DNA of 64,000 nt. Source: Phialocephala subalpina (lineage: Eukaryota; Ascomycota; Leotiomycetes; Helotiales; Mollisiaceae). Numbering within the stretch: position 1 is the stretch's first letter; the number at the start of each line of letters is the position of its first letter. The notes beneath the pieces were generated by a model. It ran no database searches. It was given only the letters and a program-made list of their open reading frames with translations, and was not told where the DNA came from. Of this stretch, positions 23,601 to 34,463 are shown piece after piece. A program made the translations under genes and the position numbers. The stretch is from positions 297,852-361,851 of the forward strand of contig FJOG01000007.1 of assembly GCA_900073065.1 (NCBI GenBank), in the 5' to 3' direction.

Positions 23601-25153
23601 GAAGCTCTGGGTGACGGTGAGAGCGGCGGCGAAGTTTTGGACCCTCGCCAGAAACTGGCTACAAGATCTGCATCCTCGTCACCACAGTTGAGCGTCGTTG
23701 AAGGTAATTTTGCGATGATATTTTTCCTTCTCTCAGCAGTTCTGCTTGCTCCACGAGGTATCGATGGCCATCGGCGTAGGGTAGTCTTTGTCACAACCGG
23801 CATGTTACCTTCAGAGTCGGTGTCTGGCTCGGAAGCTATCCCACGCGAGTCTGATTCGCTCTCACTATTCTCAACAGCTATGCACTGGTCGACCTGCTCC
23901 TGAAAATGGATGCGCTTCTTGTCCGGCACGGCTGGGGTCAACAAAGGTCTAAGAGACTCGGTGGAAGGCGATCTGCTGAAAGTCGGAGTCGTAGGTCGTG
24001 CAAATTTGCCGCGGCCACGGTCCTGCAAGGGAAGAAACGGTACCTCTCGAGCACGCGCTGATCGCTCGGCCTCGATTGCTGCCGTAGCCTGCTTGAGGAG
24101 TGAAGCAGCCGACAAAGAGCGCTGAAGCATTTTCTCTGATCCACTTCTTCTTTTCAAAATTGGCTTCAGATCAAGCATATCTCGTCGATATCCTCTTGCA
24201 GAAGGAGATGGAACGATATCCAAAGACATTGCTGACAAGGACTCAATAGAGCCAGTCTGGAGTGGACCGTATAGCCAAGTGACATCGCAATCTTTCAACC
24301 TGTTTAATGTCAGTCATTTGCGTAGTACTTGTTCTAAGTTGCCAGCACCCACCAGTTGAGGGACTCAGGTGTGACCGTTTTTAGATCAGATCTCATCTTT
24401 CCCCAAACCCGCCAGCAAGCATTCACCAATCTCTTCTCATTATTGTAAGAGGTCTTCTTTGAAACGAGGTGCCGCCATGAGGCCCAAATATCTACTTCGC
24501 GCCAGTCGTGAGAAAGGTAGTCGACGTGCTTTGTCGGGTAAGAACGAAGTCCAAGGTCATCTTCGACCCATTTGACGCATGGCATTGGAGGCGGGCTAGA
24601 AGACATGAGACGATCGAAGTGGTCCGGGACTTCAGAGGTCGTCGATACATCGTCGTCGTCATCTAGTGTTGTGAAGCTGGCTTCGTCTCGCCCGTCGAGG
24701 TCGAGCTCATCTTGGCTGCTGCATGAGATGCCTGAGTATACTAGTTGACAAAGGAATTAATGAGGGTGCTCAAAATGTCGAATTTAGTTTGCAGTTTTTC
24801 AGCACGAGAAGTCGCGTCCTAAGCTCGAACATTCCAGGAAGGATCGGCCAGCGAGGTCCTTCCAAGTACAGAATAGAAACACAGGAACAACACATACCTG
24901 ACAAAGTTGTAGCTCTCGACCCCACACTCCTTGCCAGCGAGAACCCCGTGGAGACAGTACTTTCCGTCTCACTCCACGAACTCCCATCGTCCGTCTCCAT
25001 CTCCTCCATATCATCAGCCGGACTCCGTGACCTCGGAGGAGGAGAATGCGTCGATATCGTGAGATGGCTCAATCGTCTTGATTTCTTATTCCACTTGCTA
25101 GCCTTCGAAGCAAGGACTTCCCTCCAATCTTGCTCCACATCTAGGTTCGTCAT
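20700..25153 (-). CDS. fusion of a REG1-type PP1 regulatory subunit (DUF1752) with Myb-like and C2H2-like zinc-finger regions
   Basis: Exons 25153-24898, 24740-24353, 24299-21529 and 21397-20700 give 1370 residues. Residues 1 to about 420 are REG1-like: LGLRSYPTKHVDYLSHDWRE, PESLNWLKDCDVTWLYGPLQ (across intron 2), LKPILKRRSGSEKMLQRSLS (about 258-277), and the PP1-docking RVxF motif as KRIHF near 343-347, followed by IAKLPSTTL. The same uninterrupted exon then holds two Cys/His pairs (about 498-560, CLVC...H and CLWEGCKAHC...H), a Myb/SANT-like segment (about 592-638, LTWKQIADFFPGRT), and from about 1018 the finger FACPFRKHDARRYS, HIYRCHRMPVHCKRC and WREIYQVLFPNEEVPSP. REG1 targets protein phosphatase 1, classically in glucose repression. 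This protein could bring PP1 to DNA. Fungal REG1 proteins known to me lack these C-terminal domains. Confidence 0.8.
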
Positions 25154-25839
25154 CGTTCCTGAAGAAGGGTGACACTCCTTTGTGTCACGTGCTGTTTGAA
25201 GGGGTTACGCGGCACCGAGAACAGTGTGGAATTGCATAAAAGTGCGTGTCCCTGAAGTGTTGGGACTCTCAATTGCTCTCAATTGATGAATTGGAGATGA
25301 AGAAAGGTGTTGCATGACCCATCTCGAGTCCTGAAGGTCCCGAGTCTCGTTGCTGATGCCTGATCATCGAAATGCGCAGCTCGCGCAAAGTCTTGCACCG
25401 TTCGAGGCTGACAGGTGGCCTGTTGATCCTATTGGTTCAATACACAGTGGCAACGAGGCTGAGCCGCGTGGAATGCGCGCAACTTGCGATTTCCGTCCCG
25501 ATCTTATTTCGAAGTAAGAGTTGTGATGAAGACTGCGAGATCTCGCAGATTGAAATTGGGGTTGGAGATGTGGCCAGTAGGGGTGAAGGTGTACATAAAT
25601 TGGCCGAGGGGGACGTAGTAGCCTCCTAAGGCCAAATGGAAGTTTTAAGAACAGTTGAATCATCAACCTTTCTTCCGACACCTAGTCCTTCATTTCGAAA
25701 ATATACTTCACATACAAATTTGAGAGAGCAAGGAAATTTGAGAAGGTTGATTGCTCGCCAAGACAAATCTGATGGCATACAACGCTAACAATTTTAGCGA
25801 CACCCCTGAAATCACAGGGATCTCCACGAATCACCAACC
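25154..25839. other. intergenic, promoter side of the fusion gene
   Basis: It contains the palindrome at 25533 and no supported gene. Short frames on both strands lack protein-like composition. Confidence 0.4.
25533..25548. promoter_or_regulatory. 16-bp perfect palindrome with TGCGA-N4-TCGCA, upstream of the fusion gene
   Basis: CTGCGAGATCTCGCAG is its own reverse complement. It lies 380 bp upstream of the start codon at 25153 of the REG1/zinc-finger fusion gene and shares TGCGA-N4-TCGCA with the sites at 10971, 11011 and 14575. Confidence 0.55.
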
Positions 25840-26196
25840 ATGTCCCACAGCAACTGCACATTCACAACCTACATCGAAAGCACCAAAGGGACACAGAACC
25901 CATCAGAGACTCTGAATTCATATATTTACTCTCCACCAACGCTTCAAGAAAGGCTGCATCTTGGGCCCTGTAACGCCAAAACCAACGAAACTTCTTTGAC
26001 AAAACAATTCCAAGACTTCGACCAAGTGATGTCTCCTCCACCAGCTCTCGAAATGAGTGTGCCGCCTAAAGCCCCGCAAATAACACTCCATCGCTCCTTC
26101 GAGACCGAGCTCTACCCTAACTGGGCCAGTGGAAAATACGCCCTTTCCAGCCTCCCTTTTTCGAGCCAAAACCAAATCGCAATCCCCACCCACTGA
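25840..26196 (+). CDS. possible orphan small protein, 118 residues
   Basis: An ATG-started frame (MSHSNCTFTTYIESTKGTQN) runs to TGA at 26194-26196 without an intron. It is polar, rich in Thr, Ser and Pro, and has no signal peptide or known motif. It converges on the MFS permease gene. I cannot tell a lineage-specific gene from a chance frame. Confidence 0.25.
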   Translation: MSHSNCTFTTYIESTKGTQNPSETLNSYIYSPPTLQERLHLGPCNAKTNETSLTKQFQDFDQVMSPPPALEMSVPPKAPQITLHRSFETELYPNWASGKYALSSLPFSSQNQIAIPTH

Positions 26197-26259
26197 GCTG
26201 CCACTGAATCGATTATTTCAAACAGCCTTCGAACAAACAACCATCTTCGAGCAACAGTT

Positions 26260-28246
26260 CTAATGGGCAAACCTAAAATCCAGCCTCCTCGACCCACTCG
26301 ATTTCGTATTGACCTTATAATCAACCTGCTCCCCAGCACTCATCGACCTCCAAATCCTCTCCCTCCTCTTATTCTTCAAAACATAATACGCCTTCGTCCC
26401 AACCATCAACGCAACCACCAACACGTTGACAATAATCAAATTCCTGTTCCCGCGATGGTAAAGCGGCCTATCATCCTCTCTATACACCGTATTCGCACAA
26501 ATACTGCCCACTTGGACACACATACTGTAAAAAACAGCACTCATCGCCCTACTTCCCACATTATTCGAATTCTTACTACACCAACCCACAACAATAGCAT
26601 GACAATACGGATAACTCAACAACACAGTCACCAAGGCGTAAGTCTGCCACGGATCTTTGAGAGCGCCGTGCCAGAAACGTAATGCGAGGATACAGGGGAG
26701 GGTCCAGAGGGGTTGGAGGAGGGCGAGGTAGGCGCGGGAGTTGAGACGTTCGGAAAGCCAGGTGACGGCGAGGAGGGTGAGGATATGTACTGCAGAGTGC
26801 GGGATGGTGAGGAGGTTGGTGTTGTAGGTGCTGAAGCCGAGGTGCCGAAGGGTGAGAGTTAGGTAATGGGAGGGTGGGGTTGTGGGGATGTAGGCTACGA
26901 GTCTGGGTTTATATCAGCACGCTTTTCGGAGGTCTCAGGAGAGTTTCTTGGAGAAATTGCATTCACCCAATAGCATAAAGAGGCCACAAATCATAATCAC
27001 GGGCAGCATTCCACAATCCACGGAAAGTGATACCTTCCCGATTATTCATATCACCTTTACTCGGATCATCCTGGAGTAGGCGATTGACAGCAATCTTACT
27101 TTGCCGTTCGCTCAGCCATCCTTTTGGTCGAAACCAGATCTTAGTTGAAACAGCTGAGGAGGGCATCATGAAGAAGGAAGCAAGACCTGCGGTCAAGGTC
27201 ATGAGACCCTCGATCAGGAAAAGCCAACGCCAGCCAGCCCATCCGAGAACACCGCGCATGTGGAGGATAGCATAAGCCAGGACAGATGCGATGATTGATG
27301 TAGCAGACATGGCTGTGAAGAAGAAGCTGGGTTGGAGTTAGCAAAGTCGATCGCGTTTCATGGCCGACAAAGGCATGATGGAGCGTTACCTCAGCCTGAC
27401 AGGGAGTTCTCTGGAAGTGTAAAAATATGATAGCCATAGCACCACTTCAGCAGTGAAGCCACCCTGGAAAACATTAGCGCCTGTATGTACGTGAACAAGG
27501 TGTACTAACCTCTAGGATACCGAGTATACAGCGGCATGTAAGAAAGCTTTTCCTGCCCGTAATAGAAGACTGTGCCGCAGCAGTGATCGACCACAAGGTG
27601 ACCTGGACAGGGATCCAGCGGTCAGGTCCAGTTTTCTTCGAGATCAATTGACAAGGTAGCTCAGATGCTAGGAAAGAGAAGGCGAAGACGATGCTGCCGA
27701 AATTGTAATCTGGATTTATATTTAGTATGTATAGTGACAGAAAGGCCGAAGCACCTGCCGTTCGTATTCATGTGCAGGTCTTTCAGAAGACCATCAGAGA
27801 GGGCTTGCGAGAGGTTGCCTCTATCTAATTGAACAGCGAAGTACATGATACACTGTAACAATTTCTGGTTAGCCTATGAGATCAAAAGTTAGGTCGATAA
27901 GCATGCTCACAGCCCAGAGACAGACATGCCAGTCAAGTCGACGGACAAGCTTCTTCTCTTCGACTTTGGTCCAGTTGAAAGTTGGATCAAATACATGTCG
28001 ACCTTCATATTTAGACTTCTCGTAGACATCAGCCCAATGCTGTGCAATCTTCGGATCCAGGAACGGATTTTCGTCGATCCGCTCGCAGGTGCCTTCGGAC
28101 TCCGAGGCATTGCCAGACTCGATACTCTGGAGGGGAGACTCAAGGGACGTCGTTGACACAATGTATTGCAACTTCTCTTTCTCGTCCGCTGTAGGAATGT
28201 GCTGATCCATGGCGGGGCCGTTCGGTTTATATTCTATGCTAGGCAT
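26260..28246 (-). CDS. MFS permease of the anion:cation symporter (DAL5/TNA1-like) family
   Basis: Six exons (28246-27911, 27852-27759, 27709-27510, 27463-27390, 27326-26967, 26902-26260) give 568 residues. A long acidic N-terminus precedes FNWTKVEEKKLVRRLDWHVC, typical of this family, then the first spans with QLDRGNLSQALSDGLLKDL, and RWIPVQVTLWSITAAAQSS and FYTSRELPVRLSFFFTAMSA. The C-terminal half contains NVGSRAMSAVFYSMCVQVGS, in which family members line the pore. About twelve membrane spans are visible. Relatives import allantoate, nicotinate, pantothenate or biotin; which one cannot be told. Intron 2 appears to be a GC-AG intron (27758-27710, donor GCAGGT), since the nearby GT would break the frame. 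Confidence 0.83.
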
Positions 28247-29954
28247 AATGGATCATGAAAAGAATAACAAGTTAATATTGATGGGCTTTGGCAGTTGATG
28301 TTGGAGAGGAGGCCAACATCGATTCTTATGTACTGTAAAACCATCAGAAGAGGAAGTAACGACCTTATGGCCAAACCTTGATGGCATGTAGTTTGTGACA
28401 TGCGTGTGCTTGCCAAAATCGGTACTTCATGTAAAGTGTATTTTCTGTGGCAACGTGTACGGCTTCCGTGCTGACATTCTGCTGATTCTGGAGGATTTCC
28501 AAATGCCTTCCACTCAATGCCGCTGACCACTCGAGCCGCTGGTTTAATGAATCCACTGCAAAATATCGAATTGGGCCACCACCTTCAATACCCTGTGCCA
28601 GCGATTAGAGATATTGTCTTGGGGGTTTCCCAGTATAATGGACAACGTTTCTTGCCTCTTCATATCCCGGCTATTTCCCCAGATTTTCTCCACGTCTTGG
28701 TTTGTACATACGATCGCATGGCTGACCGCATCTTATCGCATCTGATCCCTGGAAAATACTGGATACGATGGGACACATGAGCGCTCCGTTCATTCGGCAG
28801 TTCAGTCCACAATGAAGGAGATGCACAAAGTCATGGAGCACGAGGATAACTTCCACTCGAGCGAGTCGATGCACGTGTGCTCCATGCTCATACAGGGTAA
28901 CAGACCTTGAGGAATCTCTCGCAAATTCAATGTACGGTGCGCAATGAGGCAAATATGAAAGAAATTTTATCGAACGTTGACAACTAAACAACAGCCGCGC
29001 GGGGAAGGGACGTTCGGGATCATTGCAGCGAAATGCACTGAACCGAAAGTCTTAGTTTGAGAGATAAGATGGAAACACAATCCAGAACTTGAAACAGGTT
29101 CCTTTGATTTGGCACCGAGTCCCTGCCATTTCGCGGGGAGAAGCGAGTAATAATCAGGGGTAAACGAATGATGATAGATCCAACAACGGTCCAGTCTGGT
29201 ACTATGAATCGTGCAAGCTTGAACAGAGGAGTCGCATCACAGCTGCTGGACTCCCGATCGAAGTTGAGTGCCGAAGAAATTCTCCGATCGTGATCTTGCT
29301 CCCTTGTGCCCATCTGCCGCTCTAGGGCTTCGTGTCCGAATGTTAGGCTGTTTTCGAGTAGATATATATTGCTTTAGCCTTGGCATTGTCCACATTCACA
29401 GCCTGTCAGCGATATTTAGCCTCCTATACAGCCTTGTGCGACTTCCTGGAATTTTGATCAGCTGTGCCAAGCTTTTTCATGCAACATCTTCGAACATTCT
29501 CTAAGATGCTTCTACGAGGATATGGCATCGATCGCCACGGTACTTGTAAAGTTCGAGGTTTTGATATTCAATCAATGCCTGACTCGATGCGTCGGATGAT
29601 ACAGAAACTTTCGAAGATTGAAGAATCGTCGGGGAGAAAAACATGATTTTCGAGATTGTTCGTCGTCAGCGGGAACATGATCCTTGTGGCCGCAGCACTT
29701 TGAGGACTGGTCGTCTCTCAGGAGTCACTCTGACTATGATCAAAGAGTAGAGACCAAGTCTCTGCCATAGAATGCTCGTTCATGTCGTCAGCATCAGATC
29801 GCGAACGATGAGTGTGCAACCGGAAACGTAGGGTAGAATTTGAGAAGTATGCCATGACTACCTTCGCCCTTCAACCAAGTTGTGGCTTCGTGTATCGCAT
29901 CCTTCGATGTTTTCTTGTATGTTTCCAGCAGCCCGGGAGCTCAACGTTCTCAAG
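28247..29954. other. long intergenic region, nothing recognised
   Basis: 1.7 kb with only short overlapping frames. None shows motifs or consistent protein-like composition. Confidence 0.4.
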
Positions 29955-30392
29955 TTATGGGCCGCCGGCCCTATTCCCGAAATCATGCACTTGTCCCACG
30001 ATCTCTCTCGCAGCCACATCTGCCTCTTCCTCCATTTCCCCAGGTGTCGGGTACATTGAAATCCGTTCGAGCTCAGGGATCAATTGTGACTGCTGTTCTC
30101 GCGGCATCTTTCTGATAAGATGTTCAAGCAAATTGAAAATCCATGGCTCATCATCCCCACGTAGAACATCTCGAACCGGGTCTGTTATCAGCGGCAGATG
30201 CTTCAACATTAGTTGCAGGACAGGTCGAGCTACAGGCCAATTCGTGTCTTGTAGCCATGTCAAAAGTTCTGGTAGGAGAGGCGCGAAAACAGCGGGATCC
30301 ATGTTGTCAAGTTTGGCAATTGCTTCGTTGTCATGCTTGTCCTTCGGTAGGAGAGCACGCTGGGAGGCACTCAGAGTATCTGCAGAAAACAT
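29955..30392 (-). CDS. DUF5071-domain protein, likely of bacterial origin
   Basis: A single exon of 145 codons starts MFSADTLSASQRALLPKDKH and carries the DUF5071 landmarks in order: LLPKDKHDNEAIAKLDNMD, LLPELLTWLQDTNWPVARP, VRDVLRGDDEPWIFNLLEHL and a final ELERISMYPTPGEMEEEADV. These small HEAT-like proteins are common in bacteria and are often near immunity or contact-system genes there; their function is not established. The compact intronless structure and the bacterial family suggest horizontal transfer. It is intact, which implies selection, in a window where many accessory genes are broken. The N-terminal extension before LLPKDKH is short (12 residues). Neighbours give no functional hint. 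Confidence 0.72.
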   Translation of the reverse strand: MFSADTLSASQRALLPKDKHDNEAIAKLDNMDPAVFAPLLPELLTWLQDTNWPVARPVLQLMLKHLPLITDPVRDVLRGDDEPWIFNLLEHLIRKMPREQQSQLIPELERISMYPTPGEMEEEADVAAREIVGQVHDFGNRAGGP

Positions 30393-31014
30393 TGTGTCAT
30401 TTTAATTCAAGATCGTATCGTTCTGGGACATTGAAGGAGAGACGTTGATTTTGAAGATTGATGTTGCAATGAAATTCGGCTCCAGTCCCGAAGAAATCGC
30501 ATGAACAGGGGCCGAGCACGCAAAAAAAAACGCCCCAAAGCTTGTTTCGACCGACAGCAACCTCCTTCGGACCTCCGCTACCATTTTGTTTCCTTCAACT
30601 CAGAACCTTTCACCAATGCTCCTATGCATCTCTTATTTGAGCTCGATCGAAGTCTCGTCGATTCTACGACATTCAAAATATCTTCATGTCTTCTGTGTCT
30701 TGTAGTTCGCATGATCTTTTCACCCTCCTGCACGCTACCCGATCTTGAAGCCAGTTCCTCCGCCATGCTGCATCTTACGTAACGCTTGCAATGTCTCTAA
30801 ACCCTTCAAATATCTGGCTCCCTCCACTATTCTCCAGTACATTGTTGGCTCCGTCGCTGATCACAGATGGCCGAATGATGAGCTTCACGATCCCTCACCT
30901 GCCAAGTCGAGATAGGTTCAATATGGATCCGGCTGTCGAGTGACTGCAGGTGAGCCGTATTCAGGAATGCTTCCGCAGTCTGTTCAGACGTGTACGAGAT
31001 TCTTTTGAATTATA
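30393..31014. other. intergenic, nothing recognised
   Basis: The 0.6 kb between the DUF5071 gene and the UstYa-like relic shows no supported gene. Confidence 0.4.
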
Positions 31015-31957
31015 TTGCAATCTGATTGCACGCAACTCAAGATTTTGAAAGCATCAGAAAGAAAGCAGTCATTTTGCGAAGAGGACACGACGGCTGAGGA
31101 TGCTCTGCTTCCTATCTGGCGAGACTCCCATGACTCGAAGGACGAGGAAGATCGGCGAAGACTGGGCAAAGTCTTCGGATCGAAGTCGATATTATACTCG
31201 ATATACAGTACGTGGATTCTTCAAACTGTTTTGATCCTCAGCTACAGCTTGACCTTTATGTACATCTTAGCGAACAGGCTAGATGGAGAGCAACATTTTA
31301 TATACGGTGAGGATGCTTCAAGTATCCCATCTGGCATGTACAGAAGCTCCTCATGTCCATGGCACCTACGAGCGATGTCGTACAGTACGAGAAGAAGATC
31401 CTCCACATCACTATCAACGATACCAGTAAATTCAATAGACTCCAGGAAAGGCATTCTACGATGCATGGCATCAAATACTCAAGAGTATTCTTGGACGTCC
31501 TACACTCCACACTCAAACCATTGACTGCAATCCAAACCAGATGCTACAACTCTCGGCGACAAACTAAACACCTCGATAAGACCTCAATCAAGCTCACAGC
31601 CAGTTCAGGGGACTACATGGGAACAGTCGACGCCTACCACCAACTCCACTGCCTTCAATATATCCGCCAAGCCACTCTTCGAGAACACTACACCTTTCTC
31701 AAAGCCAACATCGAGCCAGTCGGCCACTCAGACCACTGTATCGAGTCTCTACGCCAAGCCGTCATATGCAACCCTGGTTAGTCCATTTCGAGTTTTTGGA
31801 TGGCAGGCAGATTATAAAGGACCGCGGTGATGGGGTGCATCAATGTGTTAATTGGGAAAGGATTGATGCTTGGGCGGGAGAAAGGGCGTTTAATATGGCA
31901 GAGCCTGGATTGTTGGTGCAACCTACTTTAGGGCCGGTATTCGGACATGCTAATTAG
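31015..31957 (+). pseudogene. decayed UstYa-like (DUF3328) oxidase gene
   Basis: The order of a UstYa-family protein is clear but lies in three alternating frames. First comes an N-terminal region with EDALLPIWRDS and a membrane anchor (TWILQTVLILSYSLTFMYIL), then VVQYEKKILHI, then KAFYDAWHQILKS, then LDKTSIKLTASSGDYMGTVD leading into YHQLHCLQYIRQ and HSDHCIESLRQAVIC. The last two hold the paired His-x2-His-Cys motifs of the family. The end, VHQCVNWERIDAWAGERAF, is in another frame. No ATG opens the first segment; TGA at 31006 precedes it. At least three frame changes cannot all be introns. UstYa-like proteins modify fungal ribosomal peptides or mycotoxins. No precursor-peptide gene with repeated cores was seen nearby, so this is an isolated relic. 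Confidence 0.72.
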
Positions 31958-32317
31958 AGAAGAATCCAATTATGGAGAAGATACGCAATAGTCTCAATAT
32001 CTTCGCTCGATTTCAAGCGATGAGAGAGTGTGAAGTTGGCACTCGGCTGTCCCTTTAGGCGAATGTCCCCGCTAATACCAGTACTTTTCATGATACCCAA
32101 GAAGTCAAGTGTGTTGGGACAATCCAGTTGTCAAGATCGAAAAGATGATGGGATCAGAGGAAATGCACGCACTTGAAACAAGACAATCAATCATCATTAG
32201 ACATATTTCTATAGGGTAGTGTAATTTTACAACAGTCTCAAACAGAAGTCTACCAAGAAATCGCGGTGTTGAGACATTCAGAATGTATACGCTAGCAAAC
32301 CAACTAAGACCCGATGA
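31958..32317. other. intergenic, 3' flanks
   Basis: Short space between the UstYa-like relic and the convergent SAC1 gene. Nothing recognised. Confidence 0.4.
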
Positions 32318-34463
32318 TCACTCAATCCTCTTCTTTCCTTCTTCCGCATTCAAGAACCTCGCAGTACTCGCGCCTCGTTCGTGCGTTGGAATGAATCCGC
32401 CGATGACCTTATCCTTTCGTACCTTGCCTAGCGCCTCATTAACACCTTCCGTAGCCCATGGTCTAGGAATCAGCTTCGGCCAGTTGACGTAGAGCATGCC
32501 GTGACTGTAAATGAAGTTGAAAGACCATGCCGCAACCAGAATCCAGGCGAGGATGAAGATTCGCATTGGCCAGACAGTAGCTTCAGGGAGACGCCTTGTG
32601 AATGTGCCGACGAAGATGAAGAACATGGAGAACGCAAACAGGTAAGGAATAGATTGGACCAAGATCGGCCGATTGTCAGCGAAGACGGGACTGCTGGAAG
32701 TACTTGGAAGGTAAGTGCCGAGAAAGAGATCGAATGCATCTTGTCGAGGACCGTCTGCGAAGTTGTTTTTGGCGTACCTCGAGATTGAGTTGTTGAGATC
32801 CTGGAGGGCACCAGCTTTTGTTCGTTGACCAGTACGTGTGAAGTCTGTCTTGAGTGCACCTGTGCCTGAGTATGATTTCGAAACCACATCTGCGTTATCG
32901 GCCCAAAGCTTTCTGAACAGGAACTCGAAGTCTTGATCTGCAGTGAAGGTTTCGCCTCGAGATAAGACGCCAAGGTCTGTGAGTTGACGATTTAGAGCCC
33001 AACGAGCGAGCATACTCTGAACGACGTTGGTTCGGTCGAGACAGTCCATGCAATTGGTACGCACAACGCTGGTTTGACTGTTTCGTATTTCCAGACGTCC
33101 ATCGAGACCAGCTGGCATGTCGACGCCGCGGAAATATTGCTGTCTGTCTAACGCATCGTGAAGCTGATCAAGAAGAAGCTGTGCTCGATGCCATTGCATA
33201 CCCTTGGTCTCATTGTGGAAGTCGAAGTAGACATAATGCAGCCGGTCCATCTCTGAATTCCTACCCTTCGGCTCGACAACACGGAATTTCTCATCTGAAA
33301 TTTGATCCTGTTGAATGCCTTCGGCTGGTGACGAGACGAGCATTTTGACCATTTGCTCGTAAGCCTCCTTGACTCTCTTCTCTCTTCCCTTTTGATTGAC
33401 TAAGTTGACCAAATAGTTGTCTCCATACAACTTGATTTGCTCGTCAAAATGCACACGAGCTGCGGAAACGGCGGTCTCGACTCCTCGGATCTGCAGCTTT
33501 GGGGTATAGTGCAGCGTGTTGATCTCAGCCCAGTACACTGGAACACTTCCTCTGGTCTGGACGTAGGACATGATTTGCACTTCCTTCCCATCTGATCCAC
33601 CGACTTTGCCATTTTGCATGCCATTCCCCCCGGCGAACCCTCCGAGACCGCTCATATTATCGTTTAACACAATGATTTGCTCAGTTTCGTTGAAGTTGGC
33701 AACATGTCCTTGCTCATCAATGCCTCGCGAGAAATATCTTGTGCCAGCCCGATGTCTTGATCGTCGAGTAATGAGCACCATTGTCAAGGGAGTCGACTTG
33801 ATTCGAGTCTGGATAATTTCTAGCATGCCGAATATGACTGGTAGGATATAAGGGTCAATGCCTGGCTGCTGTCCATGCTGATAGCGGGCTCCAGATGTTC
33901 GGAAGTCAATGAGGTCTGATTGAATAAACTTATTCCAGAAGAAGCGGTCATCGGCTCGCTTCCACAGAGGGGTAGTTGGATCGGAGTGCGCTTGACGTTG
34001 GAAAGTATTCGTAATGTCGAAAGAGTATGAGAAGTACATAGGTCCCGACTTGATGAAGCTCTTCAGTAAAGCCAGGTAGGTATCCTCTTCTGGGTCATGG
34101 AGCGGTCGTTCTCGCAGAGGTAGGAACTCGGTTGCAATGACTTTGTATACCATGTGTCCCTTCAATCTGCCCATCGGCTGTGCTTTCGTGATGACGATGA
34201 TATACTTGTCTGGGGAATTGTCAGCCCTGCGTTCAGCCATTTATCGGGGAAGACATACCCAGCCGCAACTTGATCATCCCCAGTATGCCAGCGATGCTGG
34301 ACACTCGCTTTCCTCCCAGTAAAGTGCCATCATTAAGTCTTAGATCTCCTGTTGGGCGGTCGACGATCAACGTCGGAGCTGACGGAGAGGAAGGCGACGT
34401 GAAAGCGTAATGAGACGCCGAGACGTGAATGTTTATATCACGGAATGGGAGGGTCGACATCAT
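32318..34463 (-). CDS. SAC1: SAC1 phosphoinositide phosphatase
   Basis: Two exons (34463-34259 and 34209-32318; intron GTATGT to CCCAG) give 698 residues, starting at the first of two consecutive ATG codons. The N-terminal SAC domain includes TSGARYQHGQQPGIDPY-type sequence, and the catalytic CX5R loop reads RTNCMDCLDRTNVVQS, with Cys, Asp and Arg all present. Two C-terminal membrane spans follow (PYLFAFSMFFIFVG and IFILAWILVAAWSFNFIY) with a short basic cytosolic tail. SAC1 dephosphorylates phosphatidylinositol 4-phosphate on the ER and Golgi and so controls membrane trafficking and sphingolipid flux. Length fits orthologues (yeast 623 plus a longer loop). It is divergent from the Rab5 gene, sharing a 0.78 kb promoter space. 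The sequence is intact and conserved. Confidence 0.93.

Noticed and set aside
29812..30405. 197-codon plus-strand frame
   Set aside because: It is antisense to the DUF5071 gene, which has the full family motif order.
26260..31957. A secondary-metabolite or ribosomal-peptide cluster (MFS, UstYa-like and others)
   Set aside because: There is no core enzyme or repeated precursor peptide, the UstYa-like gene is dead, and the genes between are unrelated.
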